Shown here in pieces: positions 11,497 to 38,240 of a stretch of 64,000 nucleotides of DNA. Within the stretch, counting starts at the first letter, position 1; every line of letters starts with the position of its first letter. Source of the DNA: Piscicola geometra (taxonomy: Eukaryota > Annelida > Clitellata > Hirudinida > Piscicolidae); the NCBI GenBank assembly GCA_943735955.1, contig OX030956.1, positions 4,569,412-4,633,411 of the forward strand. Direction: 5' to 3'. The notes below the pieces were generated by a model, which was given only the letters and a program-made list of their open reading frames with translations, had not been told where the DNA came from and made no database searches. Both the position numbers and the translations under genes were made by a program.

Positions 11497-12514
11497 CTAA
11501 ATTGAGAATATGTTAGTACTACAAACTACTGTTTCAAAACTAATAAACTGTTGACTTTTAAGCATGTTTTAATATCCGAACCTTAAGGCAAGGGGGTTCC
11601 GTGCAAGGGGGTTTTATGGTAGCTTTCACAACTACGACCTCTCCATCATTCACCATCTTTCAACACAAACAGACGAGAGTTTTTCTGAAACTCACAACTT
11701 TTTTGTTTTAAAATCACTTCTTTGTTCCCCTCAATTGAATACAAAAAAACATGCTACTTATTCTTTTGAAATATTTATTGAAAATAATCTTTCAAACTTT
11801 GTTATAAGACGCATATGCAATATACTTTTTATACCGCATACTTTAGAGTACTACAGAATCTATACTTTGGTGTATTGCCTTCAGTGAGGATGTATGAAGG
11901 ATGCTGATGATACAACATATGAAGCAGAGCAGCAGCCTTCAAAGCCACGCCCTTAATACCACTAGAAATAACGATTATAATAACCTCAATTTGATATATA
12001 AACTCTATTTCTATTATTTCTATTCGAGTAGTACTTTAAAAATGCTTAACGTATGAATTATAATTATTTAAAAAATTGTATTTTGATGAAAAAAGTTATA
12101 AATGTATTGTGTAATTAAATTCAATATAGATAAATTTTAAAAGAATATTTAATTATTAGTATTTTGAGATAGAATTTCATTTTTAAGCTATTAACATAAG
12201 TGCTTGTGAAAATTTTATTTTACATCTTGCTGAGTTTCTAAATTCGGATTTAGAAATGAATTTTTGAAATAATAATAAGAATTACTTATTTTTTCATATT
12301 TGATTGTTATAGTTTGAAATTTGTTGAAAGAGCATATTAAAAATTATTTTATCGATGAGTAATTTTTTAAATCACAATTTTGAAATATCTACATCGAAAA
12401 AAATATCTATGCTCAACACAAACTCATTCAATATAAATCGATCTTGCAATACTTCAACGCAATCAGACGGCTATCCCAGAAACGCATCAAGAGCCCCTTT
12501 TATAACTTTCAATC
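11497..12514. promoter_or_regulatory. Shared head-to-head interval between CASC3 and PTDSS1
   Basis: About 1 kb of AT-rich DNA separates the first identified CASC3 exon (minus) from the PTDSS1 start (plus), so both promoters probably lie here. A GC-box-like ccacgccc occurs at 11944-11951. Just downstream on the minus strand is an ATG at 11918 opening a 53-nt frame that ends at a possible donor (11866) in the phase CASC3 needs. That exon has no recognisable homology. No clear TATA box serves either gene. Confidence 0.4.
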
Positions 12515-20062
<7,548 letters not shown>

Positions 20063-20194
20063 AGCATGCCCTGCTGCTGCATCTTTTCTCATCCGCTCCC
20101 ATTCTTCCTTGCATCTTCTTCCATCCCTCTTCACTATTCTAATGCACCACTTTCCACCCCCCCCACCAGTCATCAATATTCGTTTTTTTATTTC

Positions 20195-20402
20195 CATCAT
20201 CACCAATACCATCATCGTCTTTGGCATCATCATCATCATCACCAATACCAACATCGTCTTTGGCATTATCATCATCATCACTACTGCCATCATCGTCTTC
20301 GGCATCATCATCATCATCACTACTGCCATCATCGTTTTCGGCATCATCACCAATACCATCATCGTCTTCTGCATCATCATCATCACCACTACTGCCATCA
20401 TG
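20195..20402. repeat. (ATC)n-based array in the PTDSS1 3' flank
   Basis: Higher-order repeats of ATC blocks separated by gtctttggc or gtcttcggc, within 350 bp of the stop codon and perhaps in the 3' UTR. Confidence 0.85.
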
Positions 20403-21010
20403 TTGTTCTCTTCTAAATGTTCGCGGTTATTTGAAGGTTGATGCCATTACTCCATCTCGAGTGAAACACCCTCTATCGTCCCTCTATTCGTTGTCTCTCA
20501 TCCACCACTGTTGCAGTCACTACCACTACTTTTGCAGTCACTACCACTAATACTGCTGCAGCTACTACCACTAATATTGCAGTCACTACCACTAATATTG
20601 CAGCCACTACCACACTGCCACGTGCCATAGATTATTTTTAACTCGGTCGTAAAACCTTGACTTCTAAGTTCTCAATATAACGTGACGTCACAGTGGCATC
20701 AACGTGGGTTTAGTCGTCACCTTTTTGCTTGTTTCAACTCTTCCTTAGGTTACTTGTGCTCGAGTATGATAATACTGCTGCGTAATACTCTGTATCTCTG
20801 TGCGTACATACATTCAAAAACATGCAGACATACATTCAAAAAATACATATATATATATACCCAAACGTACACACATAAATACACAAACATACATAAAAAA
20901 AGAAAAAAATACATACAAAAATACAAAACAAACATGCAGTCTTGTTTATTCATTCTCAACCTTCTGCAGCCTGCAAATCATGTTGCAACTACAAAGATTT
21001 CCCATTATAC

Positions 21011-21260
21011 TAATTCTATCTCATCATTATCATCACCATCATAATCATCACCATCATAATCATCACCATCATAATCATCACCATCATAATCATCACCACC
21101 ATAATCATCACCATCATAATCATCACCATCATAATCATCACCATCATAATCATCACCATCATAATCATCACCATCAGAATCATCACCATCATAATCATTA
21201 TCATCACCATCATTATCACCATCATAATCATAATCATAACCACCGTCATCATTATCATCA
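21011..21260. repeat. 15-bp minisatellite
   Basis: Unit aatcatcaccatcat, about 12 good copies from about 21030 to 21200, degenerating at both ends. Confidence 0.93.
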
Positions 21261-21363
21261 TTCCACGTCGCGTGTCTGTCCATTCAGCGGCGTCTTATGA
21301 TCTCTTTCAACATTCGGAACACATTTTAAATAGCCCTACATTCTGCAGAGACATGTATATAGT

Positions 21364-21655
<292 letters not shown>

Positions 21656-22077
21656 GTGTTACAACTCATAGATTGCAAAGATACCCTCACGAAGGGGTTC
21701 AGCTGGTACAGATGTAGTGAGCACCACCACATCAGCCACTCCGCGTCGCAGCCCACCATCGCCACTTACCATTTCCAGTTTTATACCACCACATGCACTC
21801 ACATTATTATTTAGACTACTTTATTTCGTCTCTCATGCCATTCTCGGTGCTCGATCGTCTTTTGAACGCCATGTTTCTACTATGGTACGGTCTCAAATGC
21901 CCTATGCCCCCTGGGTTAGCTGTTTAACGCCCTGTGTTCATTTGCTACTCCCAACGCGCCAAGCTAGTAATCAAAACACCAAGCTTCACAAGCTCTCTCA
22001 AAACCCCCTCACACACCACCATTGAATTGTCATGCACTCTTCCCATCACATCCTCCACCATCATCAAATAATCATTC

Positions 22078-22212
22078 ACTCTTATCATCTAACCCTCCAT
22101 CAAATTATCATGCAATTCTACCATCTAACCCTTCGTCAAATTATCATGCAATTCTACCATCTAACCCTTCATCAAATTATCATGCAATTCTACCCTAACC
22201 CTAACCCTCCAT
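22078..22212. repeat. 36-bp tandem repeat, about 3.5 copies, with a short CCCTAA run
   Basis: Unit contains ccatctaacccttcatcaaa and attatcatgcaattcta. The last copy runs into ccctaaccctaaccctcc. Confidence 0.88.
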
Positions 22213-24225
22213 CCCCATCGAATAACCTTTTGAGCTCCGGTTAGACTTAATTCTTCCTTTTGTTGTCCTCCATGCTATTCACTTCTCGTTGTCTTCCGAG
22301 TCTTATTTATATAAACATTTCAGTTGCTTTGTTTCTCCGATCTTTCGCAAAGTCTACAATTCGTATTAACTTCCTTGCAAGAGTATTTCTATAATTTAAC
22401 GCGTCGTCACATTTTACTCTTTTTATGTAATCACGCTGTGTTGTCGTTTTTGGAACAATAATTTTTAGTAATAATTGTGAGATTAAATCGCCATTTGTGC
22501 GTTGCAAGCTGTCGCTCAATCAAAGGAGACATTCGTCATTTAACTTCAGCAGTATTGATGGGGTGCGCGTGGGTGAGCGTCGTTGGCTGCGTTTGTCTGA
22601 ACGTCGCTCTGCGTGCAGTGATCGCTTGGTCGCTGCATTCTTTTGAAATCTTCGTAGTAGTATGCAGTAGGTTTCTGCTCTTCGCTTCTACCTAGTCTCC
22701 ATCATCCACCTTACAAACCAGGCGAGCATTTGTCGTTCTTTTAGTCTTGTAAAGTATTTTTGGCGACAGATTATCGAGAAGGTTGCCATTGTTTTAATAT
22801 GGTTCTACAACTTTAGATATTCTAAGCAATGTACAAAGCTCATTTGAAATGACATATTTACTAAATAATATTTTCCTTTCCAAAGTTACGTTTTGCTAGT
22901 TCAATATTGCACTCCTATTTATCTTACTTGTGCATATTTATTCACCTAGTCTCACGAATGCACGCATCGGGAAGCGCTGGGGTACTGCCTCGACAGCATT
23001 TGTCATGATAATAATACTTATTGAGTGCTTGCAGGTGTTTTGTAGGATTTTAGAAGTTCATTGGTTCTCTGGAAAGTTTCATTTAAGAGATTCTGTCCCG
23101 AGGTTCGTCAGCACGCAGTCTCGTGTTTTAATGCTCTCGCTAGGTGGCGCCGTTCGTCGTCACCTCGGTTCGAACTGTTTGCATACGTGCAGTGGGTTGC
23201 CAATGAATAAAACATAAACTTCTCTAGTTTCTTTCTGCAAACACAAGCACCCATGAGCAGTGAGAGCTTACTGAACGACACCTCACTAGGCCTTGTTGCA
23301 TCAATAAAAGAATTTCTTCATTTTAAAAGAATCTTCATCGCAGGGATAGATTGTGTCACTGGAAAATCTAACTTCGAAGAGTGGGTGAGACTCATTGGAT
23401 CTTTTGAATGACTACACTGACTTACGCACCTCCCATCTTCTCGCATTCACCACACAAACACGAGCACGAATGATCGAGCAGTGTTTGCAGACACTCGTGT
23501 GCCAGGAACTCGCATTAGAGGCATTTCAACGAGACAAATGTCACAACGAACGCCCAAGAATTGTGTCTTCGTGTTATGCAATCAATGGAGTGTTGAGTTT
23601 CGGTGGCTGGAGAGAGAAGGAAGAAGGGTGTGATCAAGCAAATGAGCAGTCTGATGGCTTGCTCTGAATATGCTGAAAGTCAATAAAAGGGCATCCAAAG
23701 ATTTAGTTTCATAAAATATTGAAAGATAAACTTTATTATTTAAAGAATTTATGATAGAAAGAGGAAGGGGAAGGTAGAATGGGTAGAGACAGATTGAATG
23801 AGTGGCTCGGATGTTTGTTCTGACTTTAAAGGCTGTTTACGCTTCGTGATTGGTCGTGCTTGGAGCAGAGATGAGGAATTAATGCCATCGTCTGCGCCTA
23901 ATAAACCACTGGAGTGTCGCTTCAAGTGTTACATAGAAGTGTTACCAGCAGTGTTATCAGCAGTACTATCAGCAGTGTAACTAGCCGTGTAAGTGCTTAA
24001 ACTAAGATTCTGAAGGTCGTTTAAGGAGAAATTGACCCAGTTTATAAATATTAATTGACCAATTGTAAAGTGAATATTTGGCTGTAAAGCAAGCAACTCC
24101 ATTGCTTGGTTTTTCCCTGAATCTTTAAAAGTTTTTCCATCAAGTCCTCTTGCACTGGTTGTTTATCCTGACAGATATTCCCTCCCAGCATATGCCGTCT
24201 TCCTGGCTTCCTATTTTCCCTTATG

Positions 24226-24325
24226 CATGTGTGTGTGTTTGTGTGTATGTGTGTGTGTGTGTCTGTGTCTGTGTCTGTGTCTGTGTCTGCGTATCTGTGT
24301 GTCTGTGTGTGTGTGTATATCGCCG
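24226..24325. repeat. Imperfect (TG)n microsatellite
   Basis: TG repeats with tgtgtc variants, about 100 bp, 3' of UNC4. Confidence 0.9.
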
Positions 24326-24860
24326 TGGCGTTATCTTTGTTAGGCCTTCTCGGTACAAAATAATTGAAAGCTGAAATCGTTAAATCTCGCACTATCACTT
24401 GATTACTCCGCATTCCCTGTCATACTTCCATCAATCCTTTCCATCTTTTTGCTTTTGAAATCGAAAATATATTTTTTTTAAATTGGTGAATTCTTTTTTT
24501 TGTAAAGCGGAAGAAAGATGTTGTTTTTGCATTTATTTAGACAAAAAATTAAGGGAATTGACAGATATTACCAACTTAATTGACAGCTCGTTAACGATTC
24601 ATATTTCTGAATTTACATGCAACATATCAAAGAAAGTTTTAAAGCAATTACAAGGTATATTTATCTTTAAATAATAAACTGGCGCTAGGTAATGGACCGA
24701 GCATACGAAAACACACTTCATCTGCTAATTACTGCACTATAAACGAAGCGACTATAACATTAAAAACAAGGTTCGCGAGACATTTCTAATCACTCAGGTG
24801 ACTATTTTCTTTGAAAATAATTAGAAGTAAAGAGCCTAACAGGATGAAGGACATTTTTTT

Positions 24861-31550
<6,690 letters not shown>

Positions 31551-31710
31551 GCGACCTTGGAAGGGTTAGTCGAGGAAATCAAAAAGTAAATCGGCTGCTC
31601 TGCGGTGGAGTCTTTGGAGGGAGCACTCTGCTTGAGAAACTCAAAGAACCGAAGAGATTCTGATGTGGATGAGGCGTTTGTATTGGAGAGGCTGATTAGC
31701 AACTTGATGC

Positions 31711-31717
31711 TTATATA
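31711..31717 (-). promoter_or_regulatory. TATA box of the UNC4 gene
   Basis: On the minus strand the sequence reads gggTATATAAgcatc, about 160 bp upstream of the UNC4 ATG at 31550. A start site about 30 bp downstream would leave a 5' UTR of about 130 nt. Confidence 0.55.
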
Positions 31718-31944
31718 CCCGGCATGCATTCCATCGGATGGAACTCTTTCATTCCTGCAGACGAGCACTAACCGATTCCCTCTTTTGCGCCAATCAATCG
31801 GCACTTGAGAACAGGGGGCGGAGTCAAAATAGCGAGGCTTGAGCTTATTGGCGAAAAATTAATCCCACCTGAGAACAATTTAATCGGAATATAATTGTTG
31901 AGAATGAAATTCTGATACTTCGGATTAGTGAAAATGGTGAATTG

Positions 31945-32065
31945 TGCATGCATGGAAGGGTGCATGCATGGGAGGGTGCATGCATGGAAGGGTGCATGCA
32001 TGGAAGGGTGCATGCATGGGAGGGTGCATGCATGGAAGGGGCATGCATGGAAGGGTGCATGCAAT
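31945..32065. repeat. 16-17-bp tandem repeat containing TGCATGCATG
   Basis: About seven copies of tgcatgcatggaagggt, about 400 bp upstream of the UNC4 start codon. Each unit carries the self-complementary tgcatgca. Confidence 0.93.
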
Positions 32066-33574
32066 AAAATGTTGCATAGGAAATGCATCAAATATTTTTC
32101 GAATATTCACTTTTTATATAAATCATCCCACAGTCGAAAAAAAGCTTAAAACACAGAAAACTTTAATCTAGAATAAAGTAGAACACGACAAAGTTGAAAA
32201 TCTTCTAGATAGATCTCATTTGCCTCCTACTTCTGTCTCATAGAGACAAAATTGGAAGTAAATAAAATATATTTAAATTATTATTTTGGTATCCAATAGG
32301 CATATGTAATTTGCCCATTTCCAAACGAGAAACTAACCTATAAATTTAAAATGTAAACATATATTACGTGGTTTTAAACTGCCACGTGACTTCAATTGCC
32401 CCTCTTGGACCCGCACTTTTTACAACAACACAATTCTTGCAGACTTTCAAGAAACTCTTAAGCCTTCAGGAACTAGTTGCACGTTCTTTTGATTCAATGC
32501 CGGATCAGATCGATCTTCTAAACAGACTGGAATAATCTTTGTTTTTTTTGCTTTTAACAGGAATCTTTCAAACCTAATAGACTCATGAGTGATTGGCACT
32601 TTTAATTAGCTAATTAAGATGTTTACAGACAGCTTGAATTGAGTTGAATGCAGCAAACGAATTAATTGCTGAGAGATTAACAATCAACCGCGTGTTACAC
32701 TCTGTGATTGTTAACGAGTTGTCGTGAGACACGCTTGCAAGGGATTAGAGATAGTGCTGATAATGATGTTTAAATTTGTTCTTCTATGCAGGAATATCAT
32801 TCAAAAGCAGAAAGAGTTTGAGAGGTAGGGGAGTGAATGCAGAAAGTGTTTGTAGTTTTTAATGAAAGAGCAAGAGGGAACAGCAGACGAAGGAAAGAAG
32901 CATGACAGGCAGGTGGATTAAGGATTCCTCGCAATGCAATGCTGCCAAAATAAAATGTTCAAATCTTCACTTGACAAGTTTCAGTTATCCAACCAAAGAA
33001 GATCGCTTCTTCGGCGAATTAAGAGCTCCGAATTTAATTGGAATCGATCGCTCTTCACGCAGACATCGATTCGCAGCTGCCACTCGTCCCAGACCTTCGC
33101 TAACACATGCTCTATCCCACCTCCCAGCAGACCCACCACACTTCAACCTCACATCCACCTCACATCCACCTCACATGCACTTCACATCCATCTCACATCC
33201 ACCTCACATGCACTTCACATCCACCTCACATCCTCCTCACATCCACCATTAATCTCTCAAAACTGCAGCCTTCCTCATTATACCAATGAACCAGGTATAC
33301 AATTTGGTTGATGTATTGAAGATTTGTTTGACAGTTTGTGGTTCAAACACTGAATATGATGGAAGCAGGGTTTTCTCGCATTTCTCAACACTATCTAATT
33401 TTATATTATAAAACACTTTTCATAATTTCGAAGCTAGTGAAGGTTTATTGTTAACGGTGATGCGTAAAAAATTTTAATAAAATTTTTTCAACTAAATATT
33501 TAAAACAAAAATGTTAATTTCTTTCACTGCCTTTTTATGCTTTATTTGTTTTTCTACAAATTCTAAAATTCTTC
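32066..33574. other. Intergenic between UNC4 and tektin-4
   Basis: No gene recognised. A short array of cctcacatccacctcacatg units lies at about 33140-33250. The tektin-4 3' UTR should occupy the right part. Confidence 0.5.
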
Positions 33575-35797
33575 TCAATAACCCAGAAGCTTGTTGATGG
33601 TGGGATAGCGGGTAGCCCTGTAAGGCATGCACTTGCTGGCATCGATGAAGATGCTGTTCTTTTTCACCAGTAACTCTTTTTCCAGGCCCATGCGCTGTTC
33701 CTCCAGCCTTCTGAGGTCTTCTTCCACCCTCTTCAAGTCTCTTTCCAGCTCGTACTTCCAAGCCTCCAACTCATTCACTTCCTCGATCAACCTGAAGTTG
33801 TTAATTAAATGCTTGCGTAACTTGGTGAAAAATATTTTTTTACTTTTCAAAAACACTTTTTTCCACAAGGATTCTCACCCAAACTGAGCAGGATCTCTGC
33901 ACAACTCCACTCTGGGCCTCCTTTCGCGCACATGCAACCTCGTCTGAGCCACTTTCATCGGGTTTTCCAAGTCTTCCATCCTGCCCTTCAACTCTTCAGC
34001 GGACTTCTCCGCCTTGCCGATCAAGGCACACGTCTGAGAAATGGATTTTGTTCAGAAGGCCCTACTCAAACTAATTAAAAAAATGAATGCAACAGTGCTG
34101 TTTAGTTTACCAATGACAATGCAAACTCAAACCATCCCTTAAACCTTTTTTAACTCGTCTTCCAGGCCGTTTCTCGCGGTTTCCATCTCACCAATCCTCC
34201 TCCTCAATGCCTCATCCACTTCTCCAGCCTGTCTCATCACGTCGTTGCTGACGTCCTCCAAAACGCTTCCGATCAAAGACCTCAGCTTCACCGATGCAAG
34301 TCTTTCCTGCTCGGCCTTCTCGATGTTGTCGTGTGAGAATTGAGCCCACGACTCTGGCGTTGATTGACTGCAGGTGTTTGAGAAAAAGAAAGTTACATTT
34401 GAAAAAAAATTTTTTGTGTAAATGAATATTTGAATTAATTATTCGAAAAACATTTCTAGCAATAATCCACTCATCCTTTTTAATCATTTGCACGCACATT
34501 TCTTGCAGTCTGGCAGCTCCGGGGAAGTACATCTTCTTGGTGCTCTGGTTCCTGAGTCCAGTGCAGAAGTCGTCCATCTCCTTCGCCTCCTTCTTGTCAC
34601 TCCAGTCGAACTCCAGATCCTGCTTTTCTGCCCGGTTCCTTCTAAGTGATGCAAACATAGTCGAAAGCTTTTCAAGTATTTGAAAATCAATTGAGCCATA
34701 TTATTCCAGAAAGGTTTTTGCTTAGTTATTGAAAGTTATTCAATATTTTAAGTTAGTTACACTTAAGTTGTTTTTGAAAAATATTCATTAAACATTACTC
34801 AATAGTTAAGTTTCTTTCTTTTTCCATTTATCTAAAGTTAGTTTCATCATAAGAAGTGATTTCAGTTATTAAAATATAAATCTACTGACTTTATGCGACG
34901 TCTAACGAACTTTAAAAAACATCTTTTCAATTTTTCTAATATAGAAGCAAATATATTTATATATATTATAATAAAGATCGCTCAAAACAGAAAAAAAGTT
35001 TCAAAAAACAGCAAACTTGATTTGGATTTCTGTTTCTTGCAGAGTCCTCGCCAGGAGTTCACGAGCGCTGTTGATCACTTCCACTTCCTGAGGATCGTTG
35101 CGAACTCAAGTCCCTGCAGACACCAAGCAAACTCTCAAACTCACTTTCAGAAGCTGCAGCTCCGCGTCGTCTTGCACCAAGTCCACTCCGAGCCTCTTTC
35201 GACGACAGTTCAAGTTGTCGATGCTGATGTGGCGAGGCACCTACGAAAAAAATAATTTTAAAAGTTTTATTTCCCAGATTAAATATTACTTTTTGACATT
35301 ACCCACATGGATAACACATGAGCCTTCAGACAAACCTCCAGGGCTCTCAGAGCTGACTCCAGTCTGTTCTTCTGAGCGACGAGGGCATCTGTCTCAGAGA
35401 TCATGTCATCAATCATGCCCTTCAACTCTCTCTTCCACGCCTCGATGTCAGTGCATCTCTCAAGCAGTCTCTTGGTGTTGGCAGCCTGCATGCGGTCTGA
35501 CTGCGTCTTGCTGTCGCTAGCGGTGCTCGAGGCCTTCTGACGGGTCTTTTTCATGTCTTCTCGGTCCATGAATGACTGGTAGAAGCTGTTTGGAAGAAGA
35601 AAACTGAGTTTATTTTTCATCGGGATGAAGCATATCAGCTTAGTGGGTAAACGCATTTTGTTGGAATGAAAAAGACGCACTGACCGGTTGTAGTTGTTTT
35701 CGCTCCATTCTGCCGGGTTGAACTTGGAGCTTCTGAAGCCTACACTGGGAGCCCCTCTGTCGTTTCCCTGTGCAAGACTCTGCTGCATGTTAGTCAT
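33575..35797 (-). CDS. TEKT4: Tektin-4, axonemal coiled-coil protein
   Basis: Tektins form filaments inside the doublet microtubules of cilia and flagella. Exons (minus): 35797-35685, 35585-35336, 35240-35145, 35087-35017, 34641-34498, 34367-34145, 34033-33879, 33791-33575 (TGA). The product is 422 aa against about 435 in human TEKT4. Matches to TEKT4 rather than other tektins are FNPAEWSENNYNRFYQSFMD near the N-terminus, LEFDWSDKKEA mid-protein, QERLASVKLRSL, and the C-terminal SIFIDASKCM...RYPTINKLLGY. The tektin signature nonapeptide, normally RPNVELCRD, reads RPRVELCRD at 338-346, so Asn is replaced by Arg. Helical heptad-rich segments cover most of the protein. Splice phases are consistent across all eight exons. 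The gene is compact (2.2 kb) with no large repeats. Confidence 0.95.
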
Positions 35798-35906
35798 TGC
35801 TGCCAGCTAAACTAACTAGGAAGGTTGCAGGAAGAAGGGTGTGAAGACTACGTAGATAACTTACCGGGGTTTATAAGTAACTTAGAAACAGTTGCTTGGT
35901 GGGAAA
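35798..35906 (-). promoter_or_regulatory. Putative tektin-4 proximal promoter
   Basis: Upstream of the ATG, the minus strand has cttataaacc at about 35877, 75-80 bp from the start codon, and an X-box-like half site AGCAAC within cccaccaagcaac at 35903-35891. RFX X-boxes usually lie within 150 bp of ciliary gene starts, but the left half here fits the consensus poorly. Confidence 0.3.
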
Positions 35907-36528
35907 TTGATGGGTGAGGTACTTGAGAGCAGCAAGTAGTGCTATCGGGATCTCTTGTTGTGCCCTCAGAGCTCGTGACCTTGGGTTAACGTCTAATCAC
36001 TACGACAAATACATCGAAGATTTCTTTACTTCATAAAGGTACGAGTATGTGTTGTTTGTTTGAAGGGTTGCTAAGTTACAGCGAAAGTGAGAGGTGGAAA
36101 AGCGCTAAGTTTTAAATATTTTAATCATGAAATATTTATGATTTTCAAGTTTTTTTATGACAAAACAGCAAAATGATGATTTAAATGAAAGATTAGATGG
36201 ATTGAGAATTCATGCAACATGTAGCATCAAAGCAGACAGCGGCTCCATCAGTTGATTGATTTTCCCCTCGGAGCGTCAATTAAACTCAACTGATTCAGCA
36301 CTTTTAATACGCATCATTGATTTCTTTATGCGGAAAAGTAATAAATGCTGTGTGTTTTAATTGAAAAATTGTGGGAAGTTGATGCAATAGTTCTCAGAAA
36401 AGAGATCTCGTAAAGTATTATTTCTGCTTATCGCTAGTGGGGTAGGCAGATAGAGGAAACGTACTTGGCGTTAGTAGGAATTAGTCGATAGGTTTGCAGA
36501 ATAATGTTGAGGGCGAAAAGATGACAAG

Positions 36529-36555
36529 ATGAAGAGGGTGATGATGATGATGATG

Positions 36556-36610
<55 letters not shown>

Positions 36611-36677
36611 GGATGATGATGATGATGATGAGGATGATGATGAGGATGAGGATGATGATGATGGTGATGAGGATGAA

Positions 36678-36715
<38 letters not shown>

Positions 36716-36749
36716 GGATGATGATGATGATGATGAGGATGATGATGAA

Positions 36750-36786
<37 letters not shown>

Positions 36787-36787
36787 C

Positions 36788-36847
<60 letters not shown>

Positions 36848-37035
36848 GGAGAAGGAGGAGGAGAAGGAGGAGGAGAAGGAGGAGGAAGAGGAGGAGAAGG
36901 AGGAGGAAGAGGAGGAGGAGGAGGAGGAGGAGGAGAAGGAAGAGGAGGAAGAGGAGGATGATGATGACGAAGGTGGCAATGATGATGACGAAGATGGCGA
37001 TGATGATGACGAAGATGGCGATGATGATGAGGATA
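36529..37035. repeat. 500-bp (GAT)n/(GAG)n compound microsatellite
   Basis: GAT units with ggat and gaag variants until about 36845, then a purine-only GGA/GAA block to about 36957, then cgaagatggcgatgatgatga units. The purine block is over 110 bp long. Confidence 0.95.
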
Positions 37036-38033
37036 CCGACGAGTGCGGATCGATATGATATTATTATAGACTATAAATTCAAGCGGCATCAAGTCGAAAA
37101 GCAATCACTCAGCTTCGAACAGGTTGTTTCGACGTCGTTCGTGTTTATAAGGTGCATGCGTTCGATGGCTGGCGTGCCAATCAAGACTTGCCCATATCGA
37201 CCCACCTTGTACTTACACTACACCCCTACTACGTCCCTGCCGACGACCACTCAGTGAAAAGTAAACTAGTCGTACTAACATTTGAAAGTGTATGTAAAAG
37301 ATTGCGTTGGTTCTACATTTTTGTGGGGAAAAGATTAACAGAATGTGACGTGGTTACAAAATGGGATTTGGGAGTGGATGGATTGTGGTAGGAAAACACC
37401 TGGTGAATGCTTCAGAATTCTTAGGATATCTTAGGAAGTTTTAGTCGCACGAATATAATCTCTATAACCAGATCATATTCGATTTCAGTTTATGTTGCCC
37501 TCAGCACCTGATGGTACTCTAAGGCAGTTAATTTCTCATTTCGATTTGTAATGTGGGTTTTTCTGCTATTATCTCTTTATGTTTTTAGTTGTTTTGAACT
37601 GTGACTTTTGTTTGAGGCTGGTAGTTGTTGTTGAAACTGAAAAATGTTTTTGAAGCTAGTAGTTGTTGTTGAAGCTGTGAAATATTTGCGATACTGTGAG
37701 TTTTTAAATGTCGAAAAACAAACTAAGTGCAGTAATTGAATATTCGAAAGCGTTTCTAACAGGAAAAATCAATCAAGCAGATACTTATGTATGAGTAGTG
37801 TTCAAATCGTACTTGTGAAATCTCAATGATTGAAATTAATTAGAAATACATTAACTTAATTGGAGACTTGACTGAAAGGTAGCTAATGGAGGCTGCTGTT
37901 ATCGTGCAGTGACGCCACAAGGGTTAATTGGTTCATGTCGCATCTCTACCTGAGGAATCCACTGTATCTACCTTCGCATGCACACAATCACCCCAAGCAT
38001 ATAGGAAAGTCTGGAAAGATCACACAAATAAAT

Positions 38034-38240
<207 letters not shown>

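Noticed and set aside
11866..11918. First coding exon of CASC3
   Set aside because: It has an ATG, the right phase and a GT, but no resemblance to CASC3 N-termini and a weak donor; left as a note only.
22190..22212. Interstitial telomere (CCCTAA)n
   Set aside because: Only about two and a half units, arising at the edge of a 36-bp repeat that itself contains ctaaccct.
36434..37104. Poly-Ser, poly-His and poly-Met frames, also at 14841-15068, 15382-15608, 18789-18992
   Set aside because: They are six-frame shadows of GAT, ATC and CTA microsatellites.
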